Below, piece after piece: positions 1 to 5,976 of a stretch of DNA of 6,610 bases; position 1 is the stretch's first letter; each line of letters opens with the position of its first letter. Both the position numbers and the translations under genes were made by a program. Below the pieces are notes generated by a model that was not told where the DNA came from, ran no database searches, and saw only the letters and a program-made list of their open reading frames with translations. The stretch is from Verrucomicrobiota bacterium (GTDB lineage: Bacteria; Verrucomicrobiota; Verrucomicrobiia; Opitutales; Seribacteraceae): assembly GCA_030830145.1 (NCBI GenBank), contig JAURNO010000171.1, positions 1 to 6,610 on the forward strand, in the 5' to 3' direction.

Positions 1-724
1 AGTAAGAAACCATTTTTTCGGTACTGCAAACCTCGTCCGCCATATCCCTGACAGTTTCCACGCATTCGGGATGAGCGACCACGGGAGATCCGGGGTATTC
101 GATTCGGCAACGTTCGATCGACTCCTTGGTGAAAAGCACATGCGCATAACAACTTCCTGGCCAAAGTCTCATTGAGCGTCCCGTTTGTCCGGTCACCCAT
201 TGCCCGAGGTTTTGATCGGGTACGAAGAGAATTTCTCTATCCTCGGGGACGCTGTTGACGATCTGCATTGCGTTTCCACTGGTACAGATGACATCGCTTA
301 ACGCCTTCACCGCGGCCGAGCAGTTTACGTAGGCAACAACATACAAGTCGGGATTCTTTTTCTTGTACTCAGCTAGTTTGTCGGCGGGGCAGGAGTCGGA
401 GAGCGAACAACCCGCATCAAGATCAGGAAGAAGAACTTTCTTGGCTGGGTTTAGGATTTTCGCGGTTTCCGCCATGAAGTGCACTCCGCAGAAGACAATG
501 ACTTCGGCATCGGTTTCGGCTGCTTGCCTGGCCAAACCCAAGGAGTCGCCAACATAATCAGCAACCTGTTGGATTGGGTCGATTTGATAATTATGGCAAA
601 GGATTACGGCATTGGACTCTTTCTTGAGTCGTACGATTTCCTGTTGCTCGGCGGATAAGGGGGGTGGCGTTTCGTTATGACGAAAGACTCGAAGAACGGG
701 AGCTTCCTTGGTGGTAGCACTCAT
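1..724 (-). CDS. nadA: Quinolinate synthase NadA (3' end beyond the window)
   Basis: Quinolinate synthase condenses iminoaspartate (from L-aspartate) with dihydroxyacetone phosphate to give quinolinate, the precursor of NAD, in the cytoplasm. It depends on a [4Fe-4S] cluster. Translating the minus strand from the ATG at 722-724 gives 241 residues with no stop before the left edge. Family motifs visible are CHNYQ (residues 43-47), VGDSLGLA (58-65), GVHFMAETAKIL (80-91), LPDLDAGCSLSDSCPA (99-114), YVNCSAAVKALSD (132-144), PDQNLG (169-174), WPGSCYAH (188-195) and HPEC (218-221). The Cys of HPEC is, by family knowledge, a cluster ligand. The C-terminal Cys motif lies outside the window. The start lies 3 bp after the stop of the Fur-like gene, so the two are almost certainly one transcript and translationally coupled. 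No clear Shine-Dalgarno sequence precedes the ATG. The long N-terminus and motif set match the long form of NadA. The identification is secure; only completeness is unknown. Confidence 0.96.
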   Translation of the reverse strand, partial: MSATTKEAPVLRVFRHNETPPPLSAEQQEIVRLKKESNAVILCHNYQIDPIQQVADYVGDSLGLARQAAETDAEVIVFCGVHFMAETAKILNPAKKVLLPDLDAGCSLSDSCPADKLAEYKKKNPDLYVVAYVNCSAAVKALSDVICTSGNAMQIVNSVPEDREILFVPDQNLGQWVTGQTGRSMRLWPGSCYAHVLFTKESIERCRIEYPGSPVVAHPECVETVRDMADEVCSTEKMVSY

Positions 725-727
725 TGG

Positions 728-1195
728 TTATTTTACTTTCGAGCATTTTGCGGATTTGCGAAAATCCGGACATTCGGCATGAACTTGAAGGCGTTGATCC
801 TTGACCTTGAGTCCAAGTTTTTCGGCGACTGTTTTGCCATACCATTCCATAAACGGGGCGTCTATATCCTGAATGTGGTTGCAGTCTGAGCAAATGACTT
901 GTGCTTTGAAGCTTTCGGACTGCCCGTTGAGAGTGTAAAATTTGTTGTCCTGCCCAACGTCGATCTTGCGGATGATTCCACTTTCTACAAGGAGGGGGAG
1001 GCTGCGGTACAAGGTGGCCCGGGATACGGTCTCGTCCAAATCTTGAGCATCGCGAAGCAACTGCTCGGCCGTGAAGTGACCGGACTGGTGAAAAAGCGCT
1101 TCGACAACTCCTTTTCGTTGCCCGGTCATACGCAAGCCTTTGCTTGATAGAAAGTCGGAGAAACTTTCCCATGTTGCTTGATCTGGTTTACTCAT
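728..1195 (-). CDS. Fur-family transcriptional regulator with a degenerate regulatory metal site
   Basis: Fur-family proteins are dimeric winged-helix DNA-binding regulators, usually sensing Fe, Zn, Mn or peroxide. From the ATG at 1193-1195 the protein is 155 aa. It has the N-terminal GLRMTGQR segment (residues 20-27), HFTAEQLL (40-47), and the recognition helix within TVSRATLYRSLPLLVESGII (56-75). A dimerisation domain follows with CSDC (102-105), the usual first half of the structural zinc site. The second half is atypical: two Cys spaced C-x8-C near the C-terminus (142 and 151). The stretch just before CSDC, normally rich in His (HxH), reads SESFKAQV, so the usual regulatory metal ligands are absent apart from the His in HFTAEQ. 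A TTG at 1214-1216 would add seven residues and has an AGGAG 12 nt upstream (1229-1233). I prefer the ATG because the extension looks unlike the family, but the choice is uncertain. The gene is divergent from the isomerase gene and lies 3 bp upstream of nadA, with which it is probably co-transcribed. The subfamily (Fur, Zur, PerR or other) cannot be assigned. Confidence 0.9.
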   Translation of the reverse strand: MSKPDQATWESFSDFLSSKGLRMTGQRKGVVEALFHQSGHFTAEQLLRDAQDLDETVSRATLYRSLPLLVESGIIRKIDVGQDNKFYTLNGQSESFKAQVICSDCNHIQDIDAPFMEWYGKTVAEKLGLKVKDQRLQVHAECPDFRKSAKCSKVK

Positions 1196-1253
1196 TGGGC
1201 CAAATGTTTGATGCAAGTCAAGTTGCCACTCCTACGCAAAAGGGTCAAACTTA

Positions 1254-1275
1254 TTGAGACATTGTTGAGATGTTG
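1254..1275. repeat. Tandem 11-bp direct repeat in the divergent intergenic region
   Basis: TTGAGACATTG (1254-1264) is followed directly by TTGAGATGTTG (1265-1275), with 9 of 11 positions identical. The period is about one helical turn, so both copies would present the same face of the DNA. It lies between the Fur-like gene and the isomerase gene, about 20 bp upstream of the predicted -35 box of the latter. It could be a binding site for a regulator of either gene, perhaps the Fur-like protein itself, but it does not resemble a canonical Fur box. The repeat is seen in the sequence; the function is a guess. Confidence 0.4.
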
Positions 1276-1293
1276 CCTGATGCTTCTTCATTC

Positions 1294-1322
1294 TTGGCAT
1301 CAAAAAAAATAAAAAGTATGAT
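1294..1322 (+). promoter_or_regulatory. Predicted sigma70-type promoter for the parvulin gene
   Basis: A -35 box TTGGCA (1294-1299, 5 of 6 matches to TTGACA) is separated by 17 bp, mostly an A tract, from a -10 box TATGAT (1317-1322, 5 of 6 matches to TATAAT). Transcription would be expected to begin around 1328-1330, which is at the ATG of the isomerase gene (1328). The mRNA would therefore be leaderless or nearly so, in agreement with the absence of a Shine-Dalgarno sequence. This is the best promoter match I could find in the window. Confidence 0.6.
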
Positions 1323-1327
1323 AACGC

Positions 1328-2197
1328 ATGTCATTAAAAGTAAATGAACGTTTGATTCCCGATTGGGCAATCGAAAGACAGGCTAAAGCCCTTTTTGAAA
1401 ATGTTGCCCGGAGCATGGAGGGTAAGCCTCGAGAGGTCATTCAAATGGCCGCCGTCGATATGGCCAAGGACCGTCTGATCGATCAAACCCTCATGTCCGA
1501 AGAGAGCAAGCGCCGGAATTATGATGTCGACACTTCGGAAGTGAATAAAGGAATGAAACAATGGCTCAGGCAAAACGGTGGAAAGAAAGCCCTTGAAAAG
1601 GGAAGCCATCCTTTGATCAAGAGTCAGGATGACTTGCGACGCGAAGTTACCACTCAAATTCAATTCAACCGTTTGCTGGAAGAGGAGTCCAAGTGCGACC
1701 CGGTCAGTGAGGAGGAAGCCCGCAAGTATTATGATTCGAGGCCTGACCTTTTCAGCACCGAACCTTTGCTTACTGCTTCCCACATCTTGAAGAAAGCTTC
1801 TTCGGAAGCAGAGTCGGATCAGGCGAAAAGCGAAATCGTCGTCCTGCGTGAACGCATTGAGGGTGGGGAGGATTTCGTTGAATTGGTGAAAAAAGAATCC
1901 GACGACTCACAAAACGACGGGCATTTGGGCCAATTCGGCCGTGGTCAAATGGTTCCTCCTTTTGAAAAAGCGGCTTTTGCCTTGGAGGTCGGAGGACTCA
2001 GTCAGCCAGTCCAAACACAGTTCGGTTGGCACCTTATTCAGCTGCACGACCGAACCGAACCCGTAGTGACTCCTTTCGAGGAGGTGAGCGACAAAGTGAT
2101 CGAGTACTTGCAGGAAAGACGCAAAGACAAAGTGTTCGAGGACTTCCTCGACGGGTTGAAAAAGAATGCGGAAATTACCGAGGTTTCCGGAATTTAG
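1328..2197 (+). CDS. Parvulin-type peptidyl-prolyl cis-trans isomerase (PpiC/SurA-like), apparently cytoplasmic
   Basis: Parvulins catalyse cis-trans isomerisation of peptide bonds before proline and often act as folding chaperones. The protein has 289 aa. An N-terminal helical, charged segment (about residues 10-130) resembles the chaperone part of SurA/PpiC-type proteins. The parvulin domain spans about 145-241, with ASHILKK (150-156), DGHLGQFGRGQMVPPFEKAAF (197-217) and FGWHLIQL (232-239). Expected active-site positions are present: His152 and His235, and Asp193 where human Pin1 has its Cys. The usual GGDLG motif is DGHLG here. A short charged helical tail (248-289) follows. There is no signal peptide or membrane anchor at the N-terminus (MSLKVNERLIPDWAIERQ), so unlike SurA or PrsA it should stay in the cytoplasm. 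In layout and length it recalls NifM-type parvulins, but nothing nearby suggests nitrogen fixation. The start fits the N-terminal domain and the predicted promoter. It ends 3 bp from the convergent metF stop. The family is clear; the client proteins are unknown. Confidence 0.9.
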   Translation: MSLKVNERLIPDWAIERQAKALFENVARSMEGKPREVIQMAAVDMAKDRLIDQTLMSEESKRRNYDVDTSEVNKGMKQWLRQNGGKKALEKGSHPLIKSQDDLRREVTTQIQFNRLLEEESKCDPVSEEEARKYYDSRPDLFSTEPLLTASHILKKASSEAESDQAKSEIVVLRERIEGGEDFVELVKKESDDSQNDGHLGQFGRGQMVPPFEKAAFALEVGGLSQPVQTQFGWHLIQLHDRTEPVVTPFEEVSDKVIEYLQERRKDKVFEDFLDGLKKNAEITEVSGI

Positions 2198-2200
2198 GAA

Positions 2201-3076
2201 CTACTTGCGTCCAATGTCTTCCAGGATGGCAAGGGTACTGGCTGACTTGTTGAGGGCGTAGAGGTGAAAGCCCGGACTTCCTCCCTTCAGAAGTCCCTGA
2301 ACCTGCTCACCGGCCCACTGCGTTCCCACCGCCGGTTGATTCTCTTGCTCCGCCGCTTCAAGGGATTTTTCCAATCGAGTGGGGAGACGGGCTTGGCACA
2401 TAGCGCAGAATCGGCGAACTTGTCCGAGTGAAAGAACGGGCAGTAAGCCAGGGAGAATGGGGATCGTAATTCCGGTTGCTTCGCATTGCTTTACGAAATC
2501 GAAGTAAACTTGATTGTCGAAAAAGAGTTGGGTGGTGATGAAGTCGGCGCCGGCTTCCACTTTGGTCTTGAGGTTGGCCAAGTCGGTTTGGTTGTTTGGC
2601 GCTTCGGGGTGTTTTTCGGGATATCCGCCCACACCGATTCCAAAATCTGGGAAATTTTCGCGGATAAGAGAAACGAGATCGGAGCCGTAGGACAGACCTC
2701 CAGGAACGGTTTGGAATTTGGTTTCTCCTTTGGGTGGGTCTCCGCGCAAAGCCATGACGTTGCCAAAGCCGGCTTGGGCGAAGTCTTCCAGGATTTCCAA
2801 AAGTTCATCCCGGGTATGACCAACGCAAGTGAGATGAGGCATGACCTCGAAGCCATGTTCCTCCCGAAGGATCTTGGCATAGCGCATGGTTGTCGTGCGC
2901 GTTCCACCTCCTGCTCCGTAGGTAATGGAAACAAAATCAGGTCGATGAGGCTGGATGAGCGATGCAGTTTCAAGCATTCGTTGCCCCCCGGCCTCATCCT
3001 TGGGAGGAAAGAATTCTACCGAAAAGAGTTTTTTCTTTTCTTCGAAAATGGATTTGATGGAGGATGGATTGCTCAT
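2201..3076 (-). CDS. metF: 5,10-methylenetetrahydrofolate reductase MetF
   Basis: MetF is a cytoplasmic FAD enzyme that reduces 5,10-methylene-THF to 5-methyl-THF with NAD(P)H, supplying the methyl group for methionine synthesis. The 291 residues match the usual bacterial length (E. coli about 296) and cover the whole TIM barrel. Motifs in order are SVEFFPPK (19-26, with the catalytic Glu21), FVSITYGAGGGTR (48-60), HLTCVGHTRDEL (81-92), ALRGDPPKG (109-117, with the flavin-tuning Asp113), GGYPEKHPEAP, GADFITTQLFFDN, PGLLPV and GFHLYALN near the C-terminus. The start is the ATG at 3074-3076, matching the family N-terminus; no Shine-Dalgarno sequence precedes it. It lies 53 bp downstream of the TPR gene on the same strand, but a strong palindrome in that gap suggests its own control. 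It converges on the isomerase gene with only 3 bp between stop codons. No other methionine genes are visible. The identification is very secure. Confidence 0.97.
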   Translation of the reverse strand: MSNPSSIKSIFEEKKKLFSVEFFPPKDEAGGQRMLETASLIQPHRPDFVSITYGAGGGTRTTTMRYAKILREEHGFEVMPHLTCVGHTRDELLEILEDFAQAGFGNVMALRGDPPKGETKFQTVPGGLSYGSDLVSLIRENFPDFGIGVGGYPEKHPEAPNNQTDLANLKTKVEAGADFITTQLFFDNQVYFDFVKQCEATGITIPILPGLLPVLSLGQVRRFCAMCQARLPTRLEKSLEAAEQENQPAVGTQWAGEQVQGLLKGGSPGFHLYALNKSASTLAILEDIGRK

Positions 3077-3078
3077 TG

Positions 3079-3110
3079 ACGCATCAACGTATCATGATGC
3101 GTTGATGTGT
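3079..3110. promoter_or_regulatory. Near-perfect palindrome just upstream of metF, probable operator
   Basis: The 26-bp core (3082-3107) reads CATCAACG, one base, ATCATGAT, one base, CGTTGATG. It is symmetric about 3094/3095 with 12 of 13 pairs matching; extended to 32 bp, 14 of 16 pairs match. It ends 2 bp from the metF ATG (the core ends 5 bp from it) and fills most of the 53-bp gap to the TPR gene. There is no spacer for an RNA loop and no T-run after it, so an intrinsic terminator is unlikely; a dimeric repressor site fits better. A weak -35-like TTGAAC (3114-3109, minus strand) sits at its upstream edge, so a bound protein would cover the metF promoter. The regulator is unknown; methionine-pathway regulators such as MetJ, MetR or SahR-type ArsR proteins are candidates by context only. 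Confidence 0.65.
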
Positions 3111-3129
3111 TCAAGGGCATTCTCTTTCC

Positions 3130-4497
3130 TCAGAACTTTAGCCGCGAGCTTAAAAGTAGGTTTTGAATGGACTTCAAGTAGCGGTCGACGTTTGGTTGCG
3201 GGGAAATCGTCTGAGCTTCTTCAAGTAAACGGACTGCCTTTTCGTATTCGCGGTTGGATACCCGCATGCGGGCATGTTCTATCAACGAACGCACTTCCCA
3301 CCCGTTTGCCTTGGCCGATCTTTCGAAGAAGAGGGCAGCTTGGATGTAATCATTTTCATTCCAAGCATGTTGACCGAGGAGCAAGAGGGCTTTCCCTTCG
3401 AGAGGGTTCGTCTCAACGATTTCTCGAAGAATCTTGGCTGACTCCTTGCTTTTACCTGTTGCTTTGAGCACTTCGGCTTGCAGGAGGAGAACTTCTTTCT
3501 TTTCCATCGCCGAAAAGGAACCGCCGAAAACCTGTTCGATTTCGCGTAGGTAGCTGAACCCATCCTCGTAAGATCCCCTCTCAATGAGGATTCTGGCGAC
3601 CCTGACGTACTGGGACAATGAAAGCTTCTCTTTTTTTGCAAGAGCTTCCTGGTACCTGGAAAGGGAAATGTCGTAGAGGCCGAGATTATGATAAAGGTCT
3701 CCTACGCTAATGAAGCCCGAAGTTTTGAGTCGTCCCATCCTCCTAAGAGTTTCCAAAGCTATCGCTGCATCTTTTTCACGATCCATTGCCTGAAGTGCCG
3801 AGGCTCGGGCATAGTGGCAGAAAGTATTTTCCGGATCCTTTTGGATCAGTTCGTCCAGCAGGGCAAGAGCTTCGGGATACCTGCCCGTCGATAAGAGACA
3901 GTTGACCAGACCGTTTCGGGCATCCTTACTTTCCGGATAAAGAAGAATACCCATCCGGTATGCATTCTCGGCGGCAAGGTAACGATTTACGGACAGATGA
4001 CAGTATCCAAGGGCAACATAAGTGACGCCGTCGTTTTCCCCAAGGCTAATGGCCTCGGCAAGACTTTTGCTCGCTTTGTCCAGTGTTCCCAAACTCAGGT
4101 AAACGAAGCCCAAATTTTTGCGAGCTCTGAGAAAAGAGGGGAATTTCTCCAAGGCCTTTTCATAGGTTTGGGCTGATTTCGAAAGGCGGCCTTCTTGATA
4201 ATACATAGTTGCCAAAGCGAAATCGATGGCGGCACTACTTTCCTCGTCGATCTTCTTCTCAAGGTATGAAATGGCCTCTTCGAGTTGGTTTTCGGACTTT
4301 GCCACGACCTCTTGTAGAATAAATTGCTCGCTCCTGCTTATGCGGGGTTCGATCTCGCTTCGGAAACCATAGCTTCCCATAAAACTTCGAACAAATTGCG
4401 GACTATTCCAAAATTCCTTCGTGAGGGAAGGGTCCGGGGCGAAGCCCAATGAAAAGATGCCCGGAAAGGCCAGCGCAAGATAGGGTAGGATCTTCAT
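3130..4497 (-). CDS. Exported TPR-repeat protein of the TonB cluster
   Basis: The 455-aa protein starts with a short hydrophobic signal peptide (MKILPYLALAFPGIFSLGFA, residues 1-20). It has no lipobox Cys, so it is probably a soluble periplasmic protein or loosely membrane-bound. After a linker region (about 21-87), tetratricopeptide repeats of about 34 residues fill the rest. Repeats that can be read are near 88-121, 122-155, 156-189, 190-223, 224-257, 259-292, 333-366, 367-400 and 401-434, with the usual G/A and Y/F positions (for example LGFVYLSLGTLDKASKSLAEAI). TPRs form a superhelical scaffold for protein-protein binding; no catalytic motif is seen. Its ATG overlaps the TonB stop by one base (TAATG), so it is the last gene of the operon and translationally coupled to TonB. 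In TonB2-type clusters of vibrios and relatives a TPR protein sits at the same place and is needed for transport, so a role as periplasmic partner of TonB or ExbD is likely. The exact function is unknown. Confidence 0.88.
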   Translation of the reverse strand: MKILPYLALAFPGIFSLGFAPDPSLTKEFWNSPQFVRSFMGSYGFRSEIEPRISRSEQFILQEVVAKSENQLEEAISYLEKKIDEESSAAIDFALATMYYQEGRLSKSAQTYEKALEKFPSFLRARKNLGFVYLSLGTLDKASKSLAEAISLGENDGVTYVALGYCHLSVNRYLAAENAYRMGILLYPESKDARNGLVNCLLSTGRYPEALALLDELIQKDPENTFCHYARASALQAMDREKDAAIALETLRRMGRLKTSGFISVGDLYHNLGLYDISLSRYQEALAKKEKLSLSQYVRVARILIERGSYEDGFSYLREIEQVFGGSFSAMEKKEVLLLQAEVLKATGKSKESAKILREIVETNPLEGKALLLLGQHAWNENDYIQAALFFERSAKANGWEVRSLIEHARMRVSNREYEKAVRLLEEAQTISPQPNVDRYLKSIQNLLLSSRLKF

Positions 4498-5180
4498 TAG
4501 TCGAGAAGGGTGAAGCGAATGGGGAGGTAAAACTGCACCTTTACTTTTTTCCCGTTTTTGGTTGGTGGTTGGTAAACTGAATTTTCGGCCGCCCTGCGTG
4601 ATGCATTGACGAAATCCGGGTGGGTGGATGACACAACCTCCACAACGCTTACTTTTCCATTCTCATCGATCATTACGAGAAGTTTGACCTCTCCCTCCAC
4701 CCCTTGTCTTTTGAGCTTCGGAGGGTATATCAATGAGCCTTTTTTGATGATGCCTGGAGTTTTGTCCAATTCGTGCAGGGCAAAAACCAACTGTTCTCCG
4801 AATCCATTGGGAGTCGGGTTGTAGTTTGCCAGTGAAAAGGCAGCCTTGAAGTCGCCAGGGCTTACGTCGAGGCTTGCCGTCATCATATCGACGTCGAGCT
4901 TTTGCGGCGCTTCGGTCAATTTTGGAAGAACAGGGTCAGTGTAAGCCTCCTTTTCGACCTGCTTTTCCATTTCGGTCTTTGGAGGAGGTGGCGGGGTGAA
5001 GGAGAATGCCTCCACCTCTCGAACCAGCCATTCATCGGATTGCCGTATGAATTCGGAAAGGGGAATAAGGCAAAAGAGGCCGAGTGTTACCAACACTGCA
5101 AAAGCGAGGTTTTTCCATATCGCTCCCCGTATGCGTTCCTTGCCGACGCCCGGGATCAAACCTGAAGCATTGTTATTCAT
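4497..5180 (-). CDS. TonB-like energy transducer (short TonB2 type)
   Basis: TonB proteins span the inner membrane once, cross the periplasm and pull on outer-membrane receptors using force from ExbB/ExbD. This one has 227 aa: a cytoplasmic N-terminus with Lys/Arg (1-21), one membrane helix (about 22-45), a short proline run PPPPP (63-67) within a charged linker, and a C-terminal TonB domain (about 149-225). The domain contains YPPKLKRQGVEGEVKLLVMIDENGKV and the terminal strands VKVQFYLPIRF. The roughly 100-residue gap between membrane helix and domain is short, and the long EP/KP repeats of E. coli TonB are missing; both fit the TonB2 class. The membrane helix lacks the His of the E. coli S-H-L-S face. 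The ATG overlaps the preceding exbD stop (ATGA, 5177-5180), and the stop overlaps the TPR gene start. Partner receptors are not in the window, so the substrate cannot be named. Confidence 0.88.
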   Translation of the reverse strand: MNNNASGLIPGVGKERIRGAIWKNLAFAVLVTLGLFCLIPLSEFIRQSDEWLVREVEAFSFTPPPPPKTEMEKQVEKEAYTDPVLPKLTEAPQKLDVDMMTASLDVSPGDFKAAFSLANYNPTPNGFGEQLVFALHELDKTPGIIKKGSLIYPPKLKRQGVEGEVKLLVMIDENGKVSVVEVVSSTHPDFVNASRRAAENSVYQPPTKNGKKVKVQFYLPIRFTLLD

Positions 5181-5575
5181 CTTGCCATGGGAGAAAGTTT
5201 GACTGCTTTAGCCCCTCCCAGAAGAGCACGGTCCATTACCTGGGTGGCTAATCCAGCCCGGGCTCCCGGGTAAACTTTAACTAGTACGGATTGGTTTTCG
5301 CCGGAGGACGATGTTTTGACGATTGGGGCAATCTCAGACAATTGGATGAGCGCGCCGTTTCGCATAATACGTCCCGAACCCGTTAGTTCAAAGGAAAGTG
5401 GAGGAGAATCGGAGATCGTTTGAGTCGAGTCCTTGTGCTTTGGGGAAATTCCGATTTCGTTTACGAAGGAGGTCGCTACTATAAAAAAGATGAGCAGGAT
5501 GAACACCATGTCGATGAGGGGCGAGACATTGATCTCCAGATCCTCGGAATTGGGGTTGCTCCTTTTAGCGGTCAT
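5177..5575 (-). CDS. ExbD/TolR-family biopolymer transport protein (second copy)
   Basis: ExbD subunits sit inside the ExbB ring and use the proton motive force to drive TonB. The 132-aa protein has a polar N-terminus ending in EINVSPLIDMVFILLIFFIV, with the essential membrane Asp at residue 22. A single membrane helix (about 21-40) is followed by a periplasmic domain ending VMDRALLGGAKAVKLSPMA, which corresponds to the usual ExbD end. Length is normal for the family (about 130-145 aa). It overlaps both neighbours by ATGA (5572-5575 and 5177-5180), so translation is coupled through exbD1, exbD2 and tonB. It is clearly a paralogue of the upstream exbD: the membrane segments are nearly the same, the periplasmic domains are not. 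It probably pairs with that copy in the same motor. TolR is the alternative family name, but the TonB context argues for ExbD. Confidence 0.9.
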   Translation of the reverse strand: MTAKRSNPNSEDLEINVSPLIDMVFILLIFFIVATSFVNEIGISPKHKDSTQTISDSPPLSFELTGSGRIMRNGALIQLSEIAPIVKTSSSGENQSVLVKVYPGARAGLATQVMDRALLGGAKAVKLSPMAR

Positions 5576-5976
5576 TGGGACTTGCGCGTTGCGATTGAAA
5601 CCGAAGGAGCATTGCCGCGGGCTTTTGCCACCATTTCCGACATGAGTGCCGCATCAGCCCATTGGTCGACTTGGATTACGACTGGCTTCGGGCGGTTCTT
5701 GCTCGCGACTTCTATGAGGCGAGGGATTTCTTCCAAGCCCACTCTCTTTCCCGCATGAAAGATCTCGTCCTTTTCGGAAAGCGCGAAAAGGACTGAGTTT
5801 TTCTTGAGCGACTCGGCGGTTAGCGCGTCGGGTCGTTTGATCTCGACCCCGGGAACGGAGACGAAGGTTGCCGATACTATGAAGAAGATCAGGAGGATGA
5901 AAACCACGTCGATCAAGGGAGAGACATTGATCGACTCGTTCCTTTCATCGTCCAATTTTCTTCTTCTTAAGCTCAT
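5572..5976 (-). CDS. ExbD/TolR-family biopolymer transport protein (first copy)
   Basis: The 134-aa protein begins MSLRRRKLDDERNES, a positively charged cytoplasmic tail, followed by INVSPLIDVVFILLIFFIV with the conserved proton-carrying Asp at residue 23 in a single membrane helix (about 22-41). The periplasmic domain (about 45-134) ends VSIATRK, close to the VSLAT end of typical ExbD proteins. The open frame continues upstream to 6045, but the ATG at 5974-5976 is chosen: it gives the normal ExbD N-terminus and an exact ATGA overlap with the exbB stop. The stop overlaps the next exbD by ATGA in the same way. It should assemble with the ExbB-like protein encoded just before it and with the second ExbD. 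No Shine-Dalgarno sequence is visible, which is consistent with initiation by coupling. Confidence 0.92.
   Translation of the reverse strand: MSLRRRKLDDERNESINVSPLIDVVFILLIFFIVSATFVSVPGVEIKRPDALTAESLKKNSVLFALSEKDEIFHAGKRVGLEEIPRLIEVASKNRPKPVVIQVDQWADAALMSEMVAKARGNAPSVSIATRKSQ

Noticed and set aside
675..1172. Minus-strand open frame of 165 codons in another frame over the fur-like gene
   Set aside because: The translation is rich in Arg/Ser and has no domain; the overlapping frame encodes an obvious Fur-family protein.
1209..1302. Repeated hexamer TGATGC/GCATCA in the fur-parvulin spacer, also found within the metF palindrome
   Set aside because: The same hexamer occurs several times within coding regions of the window (for example near 414, 4590, 4750 and 6030), so a shared regulator cannot be inferred from it.
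2274..2296. Perfect 7-bp inverted repeat GGACTTC, 9 bases, GAAGTCC inside the metF 3' region
   Set aside because: It could fold in either transcript, but no T-run follows on either strand and it lies within conserved MetF coding sequence, so it is not an intrinsic terminator on present evidence.
2486..3079. Long plus-strand open frame (197 codons) opposite metF
   Set aside because: It lies wholly antisense to a clear MetF, its translation shows no recognisable domain, and it is explained by codon bias of metF.
2955..3467. Plus-strand open frame of 170 codons spanning the metF-TPR gap
   Set aside because: It is antisense to the metF 5' end and the TPR 3' end, with no domain and no plausible promoter.
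5500..5945. Repeated DNA around 5508-5536 and 5906-5934 (sharing GAGACATTGATC)
   Set aside because: This is coding similarity between the two exbD paralogues (the NVSPLID region), not a mobile or regulatory repeat.
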